Assembly: GCF_003259365.1 (NCBI RefSeq) | Contig: NZ_QLLY01000019.1 | Coordinates: forward strand, 62,001 to 126,000 | Direction: 5' to 3' | Length of the DNA: 64,000 nucleotides | Origin: Streptomyces sp. PsTaAH-137 | GTDB lineage: Bacteria; Actinomycetota; Actinomycetes; Streptomycetales; Streptomycetaceae | Program-made: the position numbers and the translations under genes | The notes under the pieces: model-generated | What the model was told of the DNA's origin: nothing | Database searches by the model: none | What the model saw: the letters and a program-made list of their open reading frames with translations, nothing else | Shown here: positions 7,957-19,582 of the stretch, one piece after another | Layout: each line of letters opens with the position of its first letter | Numbering within the stretch: position 1 is the stretch's first letter

Positions 7957-9663
7957 ATGGCCAAGGCCCAGGTCCAGCGCATGTCCCGGTTGATGGTGAA
8001 GACCCTGCGCGACGACCCGGCGGACGCCGAGGTGCTGAGCCACAAGCTCCTCGTGCGCGCCGGGTACGTGCGTCGCACCGCCGCCGGAATCTGGTCCTGG
8101 CTGCCGCTCGGCAAGAAGGTCCTCGCCAACGTCGAGCGCGTGGTCCGCGAGGAGATGGACGCCATCGGCGCCCAGGAGGTCACCCTCCCCGCCCTGCTGC
8201 CCAAGGAGCCCTACGAGGCGACCGGCCGCTGGACCGAGTACGGCGCCGAGCTGTTCCGCCTGAACGACCGCAAGGGCGGCGACTACCTCCTCGGCCCGAC
8301 CCACGAGGAGATCTTCACCCTCCTGGTCAAGGACCAGTGCACGTCCTACAAGGACCTGCCCGTGATCCTCTACCAGATCCAGTCGAAGTACCGCGACGAG
8401 GCCCGCCCCCGCGCCGGCATCCTGCGCGGCCGCGAGTTCCTGATGAAGGACTCGTACTCCTTCGACCTGGAGGACGAGGGCCTCGCCCACTCCTACGCGC
8501 TGCACCGCGCCGCGTACCAGAAGATCTTCCAGCGCCTCGGCCTCGACCACCGCATCTGCGCCGCCACCGCGGGCGCCATGGGCGGCTCGAAGTCCGAGGA
8601 GTTCCTGGCCCCGGCCGCGGCCGGCGAGGACACCTTCGCCGACTGCCCGAACTGCGACTACGCGGCCAACACCGAGGCCGTCTCCTTCGCGCTCAAGCCG
8701 GTCGACGCCACCGGCGCCGCGGCCCTCGAAGAGATCCCCACGCCCGACACCCCCACCATCGAGACGCTCGCCGCGCACCTGAACGTCCAGGCGTCCGAGA
8801 CCCTGAAGAACCTCCTCGTGAAGGTCGACGGCGAGATCGTCGCCGTCGGCGTCCCCGGCGACCGCGAGGTCGACCTGGACAAGGTCGAGGCGCACTTCGC
8901 CCCGGCCGCCGTCGAGCTGGTCACCGCCGAGGACTTCGAGGGCCGCGACGACCTGGTCCGCGGCTACGTCGGCCCGCAGGGCCTGGAGAAGGTCCAGTAC
9001 ATCGCCGACCCGCGCGTCGCCCCCGGCACCGCCTGGATCACCGGCGCCAACAAGACCGGCGTGCACGCGAAGAACGTCGTCGCGGGCCGTGACTTCGAGG
9101 TCGACGAGTACGTCGACGTCGTCGTGGTCCAGGAGGGCGACCCCTGCCCCGCCTGCGGTACGGGCCTGAAGCTGGACCGCGCCATCGAGATCGGCCACAT
9201 CTTCCAGCTCGGCCGCAAGTACGCCGACGCCTTCCAGCTCGACGTGCTCGGCCAGAACGGCAAGCCGGTCCGCGTGACCATGGGCTCGTACGGCATCGGC
9301 GTCTCCCGCGCCGTCGCCGCCCTCGCCGAGCAGCACGCCGACGACAAGGGCCTCGTCTGGCCCGAGGAGATCGCCCCCGCCGACGTGCACGTGGTCGCCG
9401 CCGGAAAGGCGCTCCAGACCGAGCTGGCCCTGGAGGTCTCGGACCTGCTCGCCGAGGCCGGCGTCCGCGTCCTGGTCGACGACCGCCCGGGCATCTCGCC
9501 CGGCGTGAAGTTCACCGACTCCGAGCTGATCGGCGTCCCGAAGATCCTGGTCGCGGGCCGCCGCAGCGGTGACCGCGTCCTGGAGCTGAAGGACCGCCGC
9601 ACCGGCGAGCGCGAGGAACTCACGGTCGAGGAGGCCGTGGCCCGCCTCACCGGCACCGTGTAG
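7957..9663 (+). CDS. proS: Prolyl-tRNA synthetase
   Basis: Class II aminoacyl-tRNA synthetase that charges tRNA-Pro, 568 residues, the normal length for the bacterial form with an editing insertion. Motif 2 is seen as YRDEARPRAGILRGREF from residue 145, and motif 3 as GSYGIGVSR near residue 443. Between them (about 230-390) sits the INS domain that deacylates Ala-tRNA-Pro. The C-terminal anticodon-binding domain follows. An AGGAG ribosome site precedes the ATG. The enzyme is essential and cytoplasmic. The gene stands alone. Confidence 0.97.
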   Translation: MAKAQVQRMSRLMVKTLRDDPADAEVLSHKLLVRAGYVRRTAAGIWSWLPLGKKVLANVERVVREEMDAIGAQEVTLPALLPKEPYEATGRWTEYGAELFRLNDRKGGDYLLGPTHEEIFTLLVKDQCTSYKDLPVILYQIQSKYRDEARPRAGILRGREFLMKDSYSFDLEDEGLAHSYALHRAAYQKIFQRLGLDHRICAATAGAMGGSKSEEFLAPAAAGEDTFADCPNCDYAANTEAVSFALKPVDATGAAALEEIPTPDTPTIETLAAHLNVQASETLKNLLVKVDGEIVAVGVPGDREVDLDKVEAHFAPAAVELVTAEDFEGRDDLVRGYVGPQGLEKVQYIADPRVAPGTAWITGANKTGVHAKNVVAGRDFEVDEYVDVVVVQEGDPCPACGTGLKLDRAIEIGHIFQLGRKYADAFQLDVLGQNGKPVRVTMGSYGIGVSRAVAALAEQHADDKGLVWPEEIAPADVHVVAAGKALQTELALEVSDLLAEAGVRVLVDDRPGISPGVKFTDSELIGVPKILVAGRRSGDRVLELKDRRTGEREELTVEEAVARLTGTV

Positions 9664-9691
9664 GGCCCGTCTGCCAGGCGCGGCTCTCGTC

Positions 9692-9752
9692 GTGGCTGGT
9701 CGCGCAGTTCCCCGCGCCCCTGAAGCGAGCTTCGCTCGCCCAGGGGCGCGGG
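9692..9752. repeat. Dispersed palindromic REP-like element, copy 2 (right arm degenerate)
   Basis: It carries the same left arm as the element at 408-472 (CGCGCAGTTCCCCGCGCCCC) and the GCGAGC/GCTCGC core. The right arm is cut short after CAGGGGCGCGG. It sits 30 bases past the proS stop and just upstream of a GNAT gene. Confidence 0.75.
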
Positions 9753-9775
9753 TCTTCCTCCACTATCGTGACGCC

Positions 9776-10264
9776 ATGCCCGAACTCCAGCGCCTGACCC
9801 CGGACCACGCGGCAGCGGTCCTCGTCTTCGAGCGCGAGAACCGTGAGTTCTTCGCCGCGAGCGTTCCCGACCGCGGCGACGCGTACTTCGACCACTTCGC
9901 GGAGCGCCACGCGGACCTGCTCGCCGAACAGGCCACGGGCACCGTCCACATGCACGTCCTGGTGGGCGACGACGGCGAGATCCTCGGCCGCTTCAACCTC
10001 TACGACCCGGCCGACGGCAGCGCCGAACTCGGCTTCCGGGTCGCCGAGAAGGCGACCGGGCGGGGCCTGGCCACCGCCGCGGTCCACCGCCTCTTCGAGG
10101 TGGCCGTCACCGACTACGGCCTGGACCGGCTCACCGCCGCCGCGGCCCGGACCAACCACGCCTCCCGCACGGTCCTCACCCGCACCGGCTTCCGCCCGGT
10201 CGGCGAGCGCCTCCTGAAGACGGGCGGCCCCGGCATCACGTACGTACGCGACCTGACCGCCTGA
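9776..10264 (+). CDS. RimJ/RimL-type GNAT acetyltransferase
   Basis: Protein of 162 residues of the Acetyltransf_3 (RimJ/RimL-like) group. Visible features are FNLYDPADGSAELGFRVAEK, the acetyl-CoA loop KATGRGLA, and AARTNHASRTVLTRTGFRPV at the end of the domain. ATG 9776 is preferred; TATCGT (9764-9769) lies 6 bases upstream and could be the -10 of a leaderless transcript. The degenerate palindromic repeat directly upstream leaves little room for a longer promoter. It may acetylate a protein N-terminus or a small molecule; this cannot be settled here. Confidence 0.85.
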   Translation: MPELQRLTPDHAAAVLVFERENREFFAASVPDRGDAYFDHFAERHADLLAEQATGTVHMHVLVGDDGEILGRFNLYDPADGSAELGFRVAEKATGRGLATAAVHRLFEVAVTDYGLDRLTAAAARTNHASRTVLTRTGFRPVGERLLKTGGPGITYVRDLTA

Positions 10265-10268
10265 ACTC

Positions 10269-11171
10269 TCAGAGCCAGCCCGCGAATTCGAGCAGGTTCT
10301 CGGCGTCCCGCTCGCGCCCCACGCGCAGCGCCCGCACCCCGGACTCCACCGCCCGGAACAGCGTCCAGCCGCGCAGCCGCTCCTGCTCCACGTCCAGCGA
10401 CTCGGCGAGCTTCTTCACCCGGCGCCGGGTGATCGCCGGCCCCGACGGCGAGCCGATCAGGTCCTCCACCCGGTCGCGCACCAGCCGCGCCAGATCGAAG
10501 GCGCACTCGCCGACCACCGGGTCGGGGCCGACCGCCAGCCACGGCGTGCGCTCCCCGGACAGCACCTTGGACTGCCGGAACGTGCCGTGCAGCAGCCGCA
10601 GTTCGGGCGGCGCGGCCATCAGCTCGTCCCGCGCCTCCAGCGCCGCGTCCACCAGCGGCGCCACCTCGGGGAAGGCGTCCACGCTCGCGCGCATCGCCGT
10701 CGCCTGCCGGCCCGTGCGCTCGGGCACCGTCTCGCAGTTGCGCCCGGCCGGCGGGTCCACCCACAGCCGCCGCAGCGTGCCCGCCGCCTCCAGGAGCGCC
10801 TTCGCCTCCGGCAGCGTCCGCACCGAGACCTCCGGGTGCAGCCGCTCAAGCAGCAGCGCGCCGTCGTTCACCCCGGCATCGAGCAGCCGCACCGCGCCGA
10901 ACCCGTTCCAGTGCGTCAGGGCCGCCCGCTCCGCCTCCGGCCGGAACCGCTCCGGCGCCAGCTTCAGGATCGCGGGCGCGCCGTCCCGGTCACGCACCTG
11001 GGCGACCAGACTGCTGCGCCCGCCGGGCACGTGCACCCGCTCCACGGTCACCGCGCGGCGGGCCGCCGCCTCGTCGAGCAGCGCGCCCAGATCGGCGAGC
11101 CACGCGGACGCCCCGTCGTCGCGCACCTCGCCGAGCGCGTTCACCAGCCGCTGCGGCGGTTCGAAAGCCAT
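10269..11171 (-). CDS. APH(6)/hydroxyurea-kinase-like protein with degenerate catalytic motifs
   Basis: Protein of 300 residues related to the aminoglycoside/hydroxyurea phosphotransferase family. The ATP-lysine region AILKLAPE (K70) and the helix EAERAALTHWNG survive. The catalytic loop, normally HGDLHxxNVL, reads HGTFRQSKVL (195-204), replacing the base aspartate with Thr197 and the asparagine with Lys202. The metal-binding IDPKPVVGD reads VGPDPVVGE, losing its aspartate at Gly215. The fold is probably kept while phosphotransfer is probably lost. It ends 4 bases from the convergent GNAT gene and follows the ferritin-like gene by 28 bases on the same strand. Confidence 0.85.
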   Translation of the reverse strand: MAFEPPQRLVNALGEVRDDGASAWLADLGALLDEAAARRAVTVERVHVPGGRSSLVAQVRDRDGAPAILKLAPERFRPEAERAALTHWNGFGAVRLLDAGVNDGALLLERLHPEVSVRTLPEAKALLEAAGTLRRLWVDPPAGRNCETVPERTGRQATAMRASVDAFPEVAPLVDAALEARDELMAAPPELRLLHGTFRQSKVLSGERTPWLAVGPDPVVGECAFDLARLVRDRVEDLIGSPSGPAITRRRVKKLAESLDVEQERLRGWTLFRAVESGVRALRVGRERDAENLLEFAGWL

Positions 11172-11199
11172 ACGCGCGTGATTCCCTTCCGAAGACTCC

Positions 11200-11685
11200 T
11201 CAGGTGCCGGGCGTCGCCGTGGAACCGGAGGCGGACGCCGAAGGCGCCGCGGCCCGTTCGGTGAGCCCAGGGAAGGCTACGCTGCTGCCGCGCCAGCGCA
11301 CCGCACGGACCGCCGCCTCCCGCAGTGCGTCGGCCGCCGCCCGCCGCCGCTCGCCGCTCGCGGCCCGGACGAGATCCGAGTAGACCCCGGCGACCTTGTC
11401 CTCGATGTCGGCCGCGAGCCGGGCCGCCGCGGCCGAGTCCGGCACCGGGAAGGGCAGCGCGTACGCGCCCGCCGACTCCTCGGGGGTGCCGCCCAGCTCG
11501 CCCACCGTGCGGCGCAGCTCGTCGCGCCGGGCGCGATGGGCGTCGTACGCGGACTTGGCCTCGTCGCCGCGGCCCGACCGGATCCGGCCGCCCACCACGC
11601 CGTACCCGTACACGGCCGCGTGCTCGGCACGCAGCGCCGCCTGCACGGCGGCCAGCAGATCCTGATCGGTCATCGCGACCCTCAC
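11200..11685 (-). CDS. Ferritin-like DUF4439 protein
   Basis: Helical protein of 161 residues with the DUF4439 ferritin-like pattern: an N-terminal helix LLAAVQAALRAEHAAVYGYG followed by arginine-rich helices and EDKVAGVYSDLV. Glu/His residues suit a four-helix bundle, but metal binding is not proven. GTG 11685 is taken as the start because it overlaps the upstream stop in a GTGA; ATG 11673 (MTDQDLL) is the alternative. The pair with the lipoprotein gene at 11682-12158 suggests linked functions. Confidence 0.8.
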   Translation of the reverse strand: MRVAMTDQDLLAAVQAALRAEHAAVYGYGVVGGRIRSGRGDEAKSAYDAHRARRDELRRTVGELGGTPEESAGAYALPFPVPDSAAAARLAADIEDKVAGVYSDLVRAASGERRRAAADALREAAVRAVRWRGSSVAFPGLTERAAAPSASASGSTATPGT

Positions 11686-12158
11686 CCCTCACCCAGCAGA
11701 TACGCGTGCCCGGCACCGGCCGCCGCCACCGACGCGAGCAGCCGCGCCAGCTCCGCCGGGGTGTCCGGTTCGGCCAGGGCCTTCATCCGGCGGTCGGTCA
11801 GCTCCCGCTCGGCCGCCGCCAGCGCCCTCAGCACGTCCTTCTCGGCGACCGGCGGCGTCGAGGCGCTGCTCGCCGCGCTCGGCCGGGCGGCCCCGCCGAA
11901 CGCCTTCACGTGCCGGGCGACCTCGTCCCGCAGCGGGTTCAGCCGGGCGGCCAGCGACGGCTGCGCCGCGAGCGCCCGGTCGTACTGGCCGAGCAGGTCG
12001 GCGCTCTCCCGGGCCGCCTTCGCCCGCAGCCGCTTCTCCCGGGAGACGGCGGGCGCCCCCTCGGCGCCACCGCCGTCACCGCCGCCGTCCGAGCACCCGG
12101 TGAGCAGCGCGGCGCCGGCCAGCGAGACCAGCAGACTCCTACGAGTGGTGAGCGGCAC
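11682..12158 (-). CDS. Small putative lipoprotein
   Basis: Protein of 158 residues with an N-terminal signal TTRRSLLVSLAGAALLTGC: a twin-arginine pair followed by a lipobox (LTGC, Cys22), so export by Tat and lipid anchoring outside the membrane is likely. A Gly/Asp linker and a helical, alanine-rich domain follow. It was not matched to a named family. It is divergent from rimP across a 173-base gap and overlaps the ferritin-like gene, with which it should be co-translated. Confidence 0.8.
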   Translation of the reverse strand: MPLTTRRSLLVSLAGAALLTGCSDGGGDGGGAEGAPAVSREKRLRAKAARESADLLGQYDRALAAQPSLAARLNPLRDEVARHVKAFGGAARPSAASSASTPPVAEKDVLRALAAAERELTDRRMKALAEPDTPAELARLLASVAAAGAGHAYLLGEG

Positions 12159-12331
12159 GGCGGACGTCCTTGGGGCAGGAGCGGGCGGGAAACGGGGAGT
12201 GACCGGTGATCACCGTACAGTCGGCCCCCGTCCGGTGGACGGCAACACCCCCCTGGACCGGATACCCTTTGACCTGACGCGCAGGGAATGTCAGCAACCA
12301 CAACAGCACACGCGGCCGAGGAGTCACCCGG

Positions 12332-12856
12332 ATGAGCACGACCCAGAACGAGAGGCTGCGGGAACTACTGGAACCGCTTGTCGGCTCGCAGGGACTCGAC
12401 CTGGAAGAGGTCGAGGTGGCCTCGGTCGGACGCAAGCGTGTGCTGCGTGTCGTCGTCGACTCGGACGAGGGCGCCGACCTGGACGCGATCGCCGATGTGA
12501 GCCGCGCGCTCTCGGCGAAGCTCGACGAGACGGACGCCATGGGCGACGGCGAGTACGAGCTGGAGGTCGGGACGCCGGGCGCCGAGCGCCCGCTGACCGA
12601 GCACCGCCACTACGTCCGCGCCACGGACCGCCTCGTGAAGTTCACGCTGAACGACGGCGCCGAGCTGGTCGCACGCATTCTCACGGTCGACGACGAAGGT
12701 CTCGACCTGGAAGTACCGGGTGTGAAGGGCCGCAAGCCCACCTCCCGACGGCTCGACCTCGCCGATATCGCCAAGGCGCGCGTGCAGGTCGAGTTCAACC
12801 GCAAGAACAAGAACGACGTAGACGACGTAAACGACGTAACTGAAGAGGAGGCGTAG
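12332..12856 (+). CDS. rimP: Ribosome maturation factor RimP
   Basis: Protein of 174 residues needed for 30S subunit maturation. RimP signatures are visible in GLDLEEVEVASVGRKRVLRV, DLDAIADVSRALSAKLDE and YELEVGTPGAERPL, followed by the C-terminal SH3-like domain. A short Asn/Asp repeat (DVDDVNDV) sits at the end. GAGG lies in the leader ahead of the ATG. The stop is 2 bases before the nusA start, so the two are co-translated. It opens the rimP-nusA-infB block. Confidence 0.95.
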   Translation: MSTTQNERLRELLEPLVGSQGLDLEEVEVASVGRKRVLRVVVDSDEGADLDAIADVSRALSAKLDETDAMGDGEYELEVGTPGAERPLTEHRHYVRATDRLVKFTLNDGAELVARILTVDDEGLDLEVPGVKGRKPTSRRLDLADIAKARVQVEFNRKNKNDVDDVNDVTEEEA

Positions 12857-12858
12857 CC

Positions 12859-13857
12859 GTGGACATCGACATGAGTGCCCTGCGGGGTCTGGTCCGGGAG
12901 AAGGAGATCTCCTTCGATCTGCTGGTCGAGGCGATCGAGTCGGCCCTCCTCATCGCCTACCACCGCACCGACGGCAGCTTCCGCCGGGCGCGCGTGAAGC
13001 TGGACCGCGAGAGCGGCCACGTGACGGTGTGGGCGACGGAGGACCCGGCGGACCTCGAAGAGGGCCAGGAGGCCAAGGAGTTCGACGACACTCCCTCCGA
13101 CTTCGGCCGGATCGCCGCCACCACCGCCAAGCAGGTCATCCTGCAGCGGCTGCGCGACGCCGAGGACGACGCGACGCTCGGCGAGTACGCCGGCCGCGAG
13201 GGCGACATCGTCATGGGCCAGGTCCAGCAGGGCCGCGACCCGAAGAACGTGCTGGTCGACATCGGCAAGCTGGAAGCGATCCTGCCGGTGCAGGAGCAGG
13301 TGCCGGGCGAGGAGTACCCGCACGGGCTGCGGCTGCGCTCCTACGTCGTCCGCGTCGCCAAGGGTGTGCGCGGTCCGTCGGTGACGCTGTCGCGCACGCA
13401 CCCGAACCTCGTGAAGAAGCTCTTCGCGCTGGAGGTCCCGGAGATCGCCGACGGCTCGGTGGAGATCACCGCCATCGCCCGCGAGGCCGGCCACCGCTCG
13501 AAGATCGCCGTGCGCTCGACGCGGAGCGGACTCAACGCCAAGGGCGCGTGCATCGGTCCCATGGGCGGGCGCGTGCGCAACGTGATGGGCGAGCTGAACG
13601 GCGAGAAGATCGACATCGTCGACTGGTCGGACGACCCGGCGGAGATGGTGGCCAACGCCCTGTCCCCGGCGCGCGTCTCGAAGGTCGAGATCGTCGACAT
13701 GGGCGCCCGCTCGGCCCGGGTCACGGTGCCGGACTACCAGCTGTCGCTGGCCATCGGCAAGGAGGGGCAGAACGCCCGCCTGGCCGCCCGGCTGACCGGC
13801 TGGCGGATCGACATCCGTCCGGACACCGAGCAGCCCGGATCCGACGCCGGGGAATAA
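12859..13857 (+). CDS. nusA: Transcription termination/antitermination protein NusA
   Basis: Protein of 332 residues, the short actinobacterial form without the extra C-terminal repeats of E. coli NusA. The order is: N-terminal RNA-polymerase-binding domain, S1 domain (GDIVMGQVQQGRDPKNVLVD), then two KH domains (GPMGGRVRNVMGELNGEKID and LAIGKEGQNARLAARLTGW). It binds RNA polymerase and nascent RNA. The start is GTG with GAGGAGG upstream inside the end of rimP. Confidence 0.96.
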   Translation: MDIDMSALRGLVREKEISFDLLVEAIESALLIAYHRTDGSFRRARVKLDRESGHVTVWATEDPADLEEGQEAKEFDDTPSDFGRIAATTAKQVILQRLRDAEDDATLGEYAGREGDIVMGQVQQGRDPKNVLVDIGKLEAILPVQEQVPGEEYPHGLRLRSYVVRVAKGVRGPSVTLSRTHPNLVKKLFALEVPEIADGSVEITAIAREAGHRSKIAVRSTRSGLNAKGACIGPMGGRVRNVMGELNGEKIDIVDWSDDPAEMVANALSPARVSKVEIVDMGARSARVTVPDYQLSLAIGKEGQNARLAARLTGWRIDIRPDTEQPGSDAGE

Positions 13858-13959
13858 TTCCGGGCGCTGCGCGCTTGGATCACGACAGAATGTGACGTAG
13901 ACGGCCGTTCGATTCTTCCCCCAAAGGGGTGAGGTCGCTGCGGGGAGGTAGACTTAACC

Positions 13960-14238
13960 GTGTCTGGCCGGACGCAAGCCCGCGCCTGCCCTGAGCGAAC
14001 CTGCGTGGGATGCCGGGAGCGAGCGGCCAAGAGCGATCTGCTGCGGATCGTGATCGTCGAGGGTGAATGTGTCCCCGATGATCGCGGTACGCTGCCCGGC
14101 CGGGGTGCCTATGTGCATCCCGCCGACATCTGTCTCGACCAGGCGGTCCGCCGCCGGGCGTTCCAGCGGGCGTTCAAGTCCCCTGGTCCGTTCGACACAG
14201 CGGCCCTTCGCCGCCGCGTCGAGCAGGCAACACCGTAA
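13960..14238 (+). CDS. rnpM: YlxR/RnpM family RNA-binding protein
   Basis: Basic protein of 92 residues with the DUF448 hallmark PERTCVGCRERAAKSDLLRI and GRGAYVHPADICLDQAVRRR. The family binds RNA, and the Bacillus member is reported to modulate RNase P. It lies in its conserved place between nusA and infB. GTG 13960 has GGGGAGG about 11 bases upstream; TAGACT (13949-13954) could also be a -10, giving a nearly leaderless message. Confidence 0.93.
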   Translation: MSGRTQARACPERTCVGCRERAAKSDLLRIVIVEGECVPDDRGTLPGRGAYVHPADICLDQAVRRRAFQRAFKSPGPFDTAALRRRVEQATP

Positions 14239-14304
14239 GAAGCGCCGTACGGAACCCCCGTGCGGCCCTGGTACCCCGCGAGTTGGAAGTAGGTCGAGAT
14301 TGCG

Positions 14305-14347
14305 ATGAGCACTCGATGAGCACGCGATGAGTACGCCCATGAAGTAG
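14305..14347 (+). promoter_or_regulatory. Three ATGA-linked mini-ORFs in the infB leader
   Basis: An 11-base near-tandem repeat (starting at 14305, 14316 and 14327) contains three tiny ORFs: MSTR, MSTR and MSTPMK. Each TGA of the first two overlaps the next ATG. The last ends with TAG at 14345-14347, 37 bases before the infB start. Ribosome re-initiation along this chain could influence infB; this is an inference. Confidence 0.5.
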
Positions 14348-14384
14348 CGACGGTCCGGCGTAACCCGGACCTAAAAGGAGCGAA

Positions 14385-17480
<3,096 letters not shown>

Positions 17481-17497
17481 CCTGAGCGTCACGTTTC

Positions 17498-17536
17498 GGG
17501 GCCGATCGGCGGGACTTATTTCCGTCGATCGGCCCC
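17498..17536 (+). terminator. Hairpin after infB
   Basis: Perfect 11-base arms GGGGCCGATCG (17498-17508) and CGATCGGCCCC (17526-17536) lie 18 bases after the infB stop, with TTATTT in the loop. It could attenuate read-through into the DUF503 gene. Confidence 0.6.
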
Positions 17537-17618
17537 GGCCGTTGCGTGTACGGTTCCCGTATCGGTGTCCGGAACCGGCGCCTTTACGACCCCGAACCGG
17601 CGGGACATCCGGACCTAT

Positions 17619-17912
17619 ATGTACGTGGGGACTCTGTCCTTCGACCTGCTCCTCGGCGACGTCCACTCGCTGAAGGAAAAACGCTCCCTCGTCCGTCCGA
17701 TCGTGGCCGAACTCCAGCGCAAGTACGGAGTGAGCGCGGCGGAGACGGGGAACCAGGACCTTCACCGCAGGGCCGAGATCGGCCTCGCGGTGGTCTCCGG
17801 GGACACGGGACATCTCACCGATGTACTGGACCGCTGCGAACGGCTCGTCGCCGGGCGGCCGGAGGTGGAACTGCTCTCGGTTCGACGCAGGCTCCACAGC
17901 GACGAAGACTGA
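17619..17912 (+). CDS. DUF503 (YlxP-like) protein
   Basis: Protein of 97 residues filling one DUF503 domain: MYVGTLSFDLLLGDVHSLKE at the start, KRSLVRPIVAELQRKYGVSA, and SVRRRLHSDED at the end. The family sits between infB and rbfA in many Gram-positive genomes and is presumed to act in ribosome assembly or RNA binding; its activity is unknown. ATG 17619 was chosen because the family starts exactly there; a longer reading from 17565 would add unrelated residues across the infB terminator. Confidence 0.88.
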   Translation: MYVGTLSFDLLLGDVHSLKEKRSLVRPIVAELQRKYGVSAAETGNQDLHRRAEIGLAVVSGDTGHLTDVLDRCERLVAGRPEVELLSVRRRLHSDED

Positions 17913-17956
17913 AGCCTGAAGCAACAAGAAGTAAGCACTTAAAAGGAGACGGACCA

Positions 17957-18424
17957 GTGGCCGACAACGCGCGCGCCAAGAGGCTGGCGGACCTCATCCG
18001 AGAGGTGGTGGCCCAGAAGCTGCAGCGCGGGATCAAGGACCCGCGGCTCGGCACCCACGTCACCATCACGGACACCCGCGTCACCGGTGACCTGCGGGAG
18101 GCGACCGTCTTCTACACGGTGTACGGGGACGACGAGCAGCGGGCCGAGGTGGCCGCCGGTCTGGAGAGCGCCAAGGGCATCCTGCGCTCCGCGGTCGGTG
18201 CGGCGGCCGGCGTGAAGTTCACGCCGACCCTGACCTTCGTCGCGGACGCCCTGCCGGACAACGCCAAGACGATCGAGGACCTCCTCGACCGGGCGCGGTC
18301 CTCGGACGCCCAGGTGCGGGAGGCGTCCGCGGGCGCCTCGTTCGCCGGGGAGGCCGACCCGTACAAGAAGCCCGAGGACGCCGCCGACGACACCGACGCC
18401 GCCGACAAGGACGGCGACGCCTGA
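17957..18424 (+). CDS. rbfA: Ribosome-binding factor A
   Basis: Protein of 155 residues with the KH-like RbfA fold: ARAKRLADLIREVVAQKLQR, VTGDLREATVFYTVYGDDE and LTFVADALPDNAKTIEDLLD. An acidic Asp/Ala tail follows (DAADDTDAADKDGDA). It binds the 30S subunit late in assembly and near the 5' end of 16S rRNA. GTG 17957 follows an AAAAGGAG ribosome site. It ends 2 bases before truB, so the two are co-translated. Confidence 0.95.
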   Translation: MADNARAKRLADLIREVVAQKLQRGIKDPRLGTHVTITDTRVTGDLREATVFYTVYGDDEQRAEVAAGLESAKGILRSAVGAAAGVKFTPTLTFVADALPDNAKTIEDLLDRARSSDAQVREASAGASFAGEADPYKKPEDAADDTDAADKDGDA

Positions 18425-18426
18425 GC

Positions 18427-19332
18427 ATGTCCGACCGCACCCCTCCGCCCGACGGCCTGGTCATCGTCGACAAGCCGTCGGGCTTCACCTCGCACGACGT
18501 GGTGGCCAAGATGCGCGGGATCGCCAAGACCCGCCGCGTCGGCCACGCGGGCACCCTCGACCCCATGGCGACGGGTGTCCTGGTGCTCGGCGTCGAGCGC
18601 GCCACCAAGCTCCTCGGCCATCTCGCGCTGACCGAGAAGGAGTACCTGGGCACCATCCGGCTCGGGCAGAACACCCTCACCGACGACGCGGAGGGCGAGA
18701 TCACCTCGTCCACGGACGCCTCCGGGGTCCGGCGCGACGCGGTCGACGCGGGCATCGCCAAGCTGACCGGCGACATCATGCAGGTGCCGTCCAAGGTCAG
18801 CGCCATCAAGATCAACGGCGTACGTTCGTACAAGCGGGCGCGGGACGGCGAGGACTTCGAGATCCCGGCCCGGCCGGTGAAGATCTCCTCCTTCGCCGTG
18901 TACGACGTCCGGGACGCGGTCGCCGAGGACGGCACCCCGGTGCTCGACCTGGTCGTCTCCGTGGTCTGCTCGTCCGGTACGTACATCAGGGCTCTGGCCC
19001 GGGACCTGGGCGCCGACCTCGGCGTCGGCGGGCATCTGACCGCGCTGCGCCGCACCCGTGTCGGCCCGTACAAGCTGGACCGGGCCAAGACGCTCGACCA
19101 GTTGCAGGAGTCCTTCTCCGTGATGCCGGTGGCCGAGGCCGCCGCTGCCGCCTTCCCGCGCTGGGACGTCGACGCGCGGCGCGCCGGGCTGCTGCTGAAC
19201 GGTGTGCGGCTCGACGTGCCCGGGGAGTACGCGGGGGCCGGGCCGGTCGGGGTCTTCGACCAGGACGGCCGGTTCGTGGCGCTCATCGAGGAGTCGAAGG
19301 GCAAGGCGAAGAGTCTCGCCGTCTTCGGCTGA
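18427..19332 (+). CDS. truB: tRNA pseudouridine-55 synthase
   Basis: Enzyme of 301 residues that makes pseudouridine 55 in the T-loop of tRNAs. The catalytic aspartate is D45 in VGHAGTLDPMATG. Other family motifs are IVDKPSGFTSHDVV, KVSAIKINGVRSYKRAR and SSGTYIRALARDLG. A C-terminal PUA-like domain with RAGLLLNGVRLDVP completes the protein. It closes the translation block after rbfA. Confidence 0.96.
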   Translation: MSDRTPPPDGLVIVDKPSGFTSHDVVAKMRGIAKTRRVGHAGTLDPMATGVLVLGVERATKLLGHLALTEKEYLGTIRLGQNTLTDDAEGEITSSTDASGVRRDAVDAGIAKLTGDIMQVPSKVSAIKINGVRSYKRARDGEDFEIPARPVKISSFAVYDVRDAVAEDGTPVLDLVVSVVCSSGTYIRALARDLGADLGVGGHLTALRRTRVGPYKLDRAKTLDQLQESFSVMPVAEAAAAAFPRWDVDARRAGLLLNGVRLDVPGEYAGAGPVGVFDQDGRFVALIEESKGKAKSLAVFG

Positions 19333-19582
19333 GCCCGTGTCTGCGTGATGTCCCGCCGGTTTTTTTCGGTGGAGCGGCGGTTGCCAGGTCTGCTTGGTGG
19401 CCGCCGCTCCACGTTCCCCCTCTCCAAGGTGTATCCGCCCGGCCCGCCGACTTCACCCCTTCGAGCAGGCGCTCGGAGTGAAGCGGGGGAGCGGAAGGGG
19501 GCGCGTTCGGGCCGAGTTCTGTTCCGCTGATCACCGCGCGCCTACCGTCGGTCGGGACGGGGTGGGGCGGGAGGTTGCGGGC

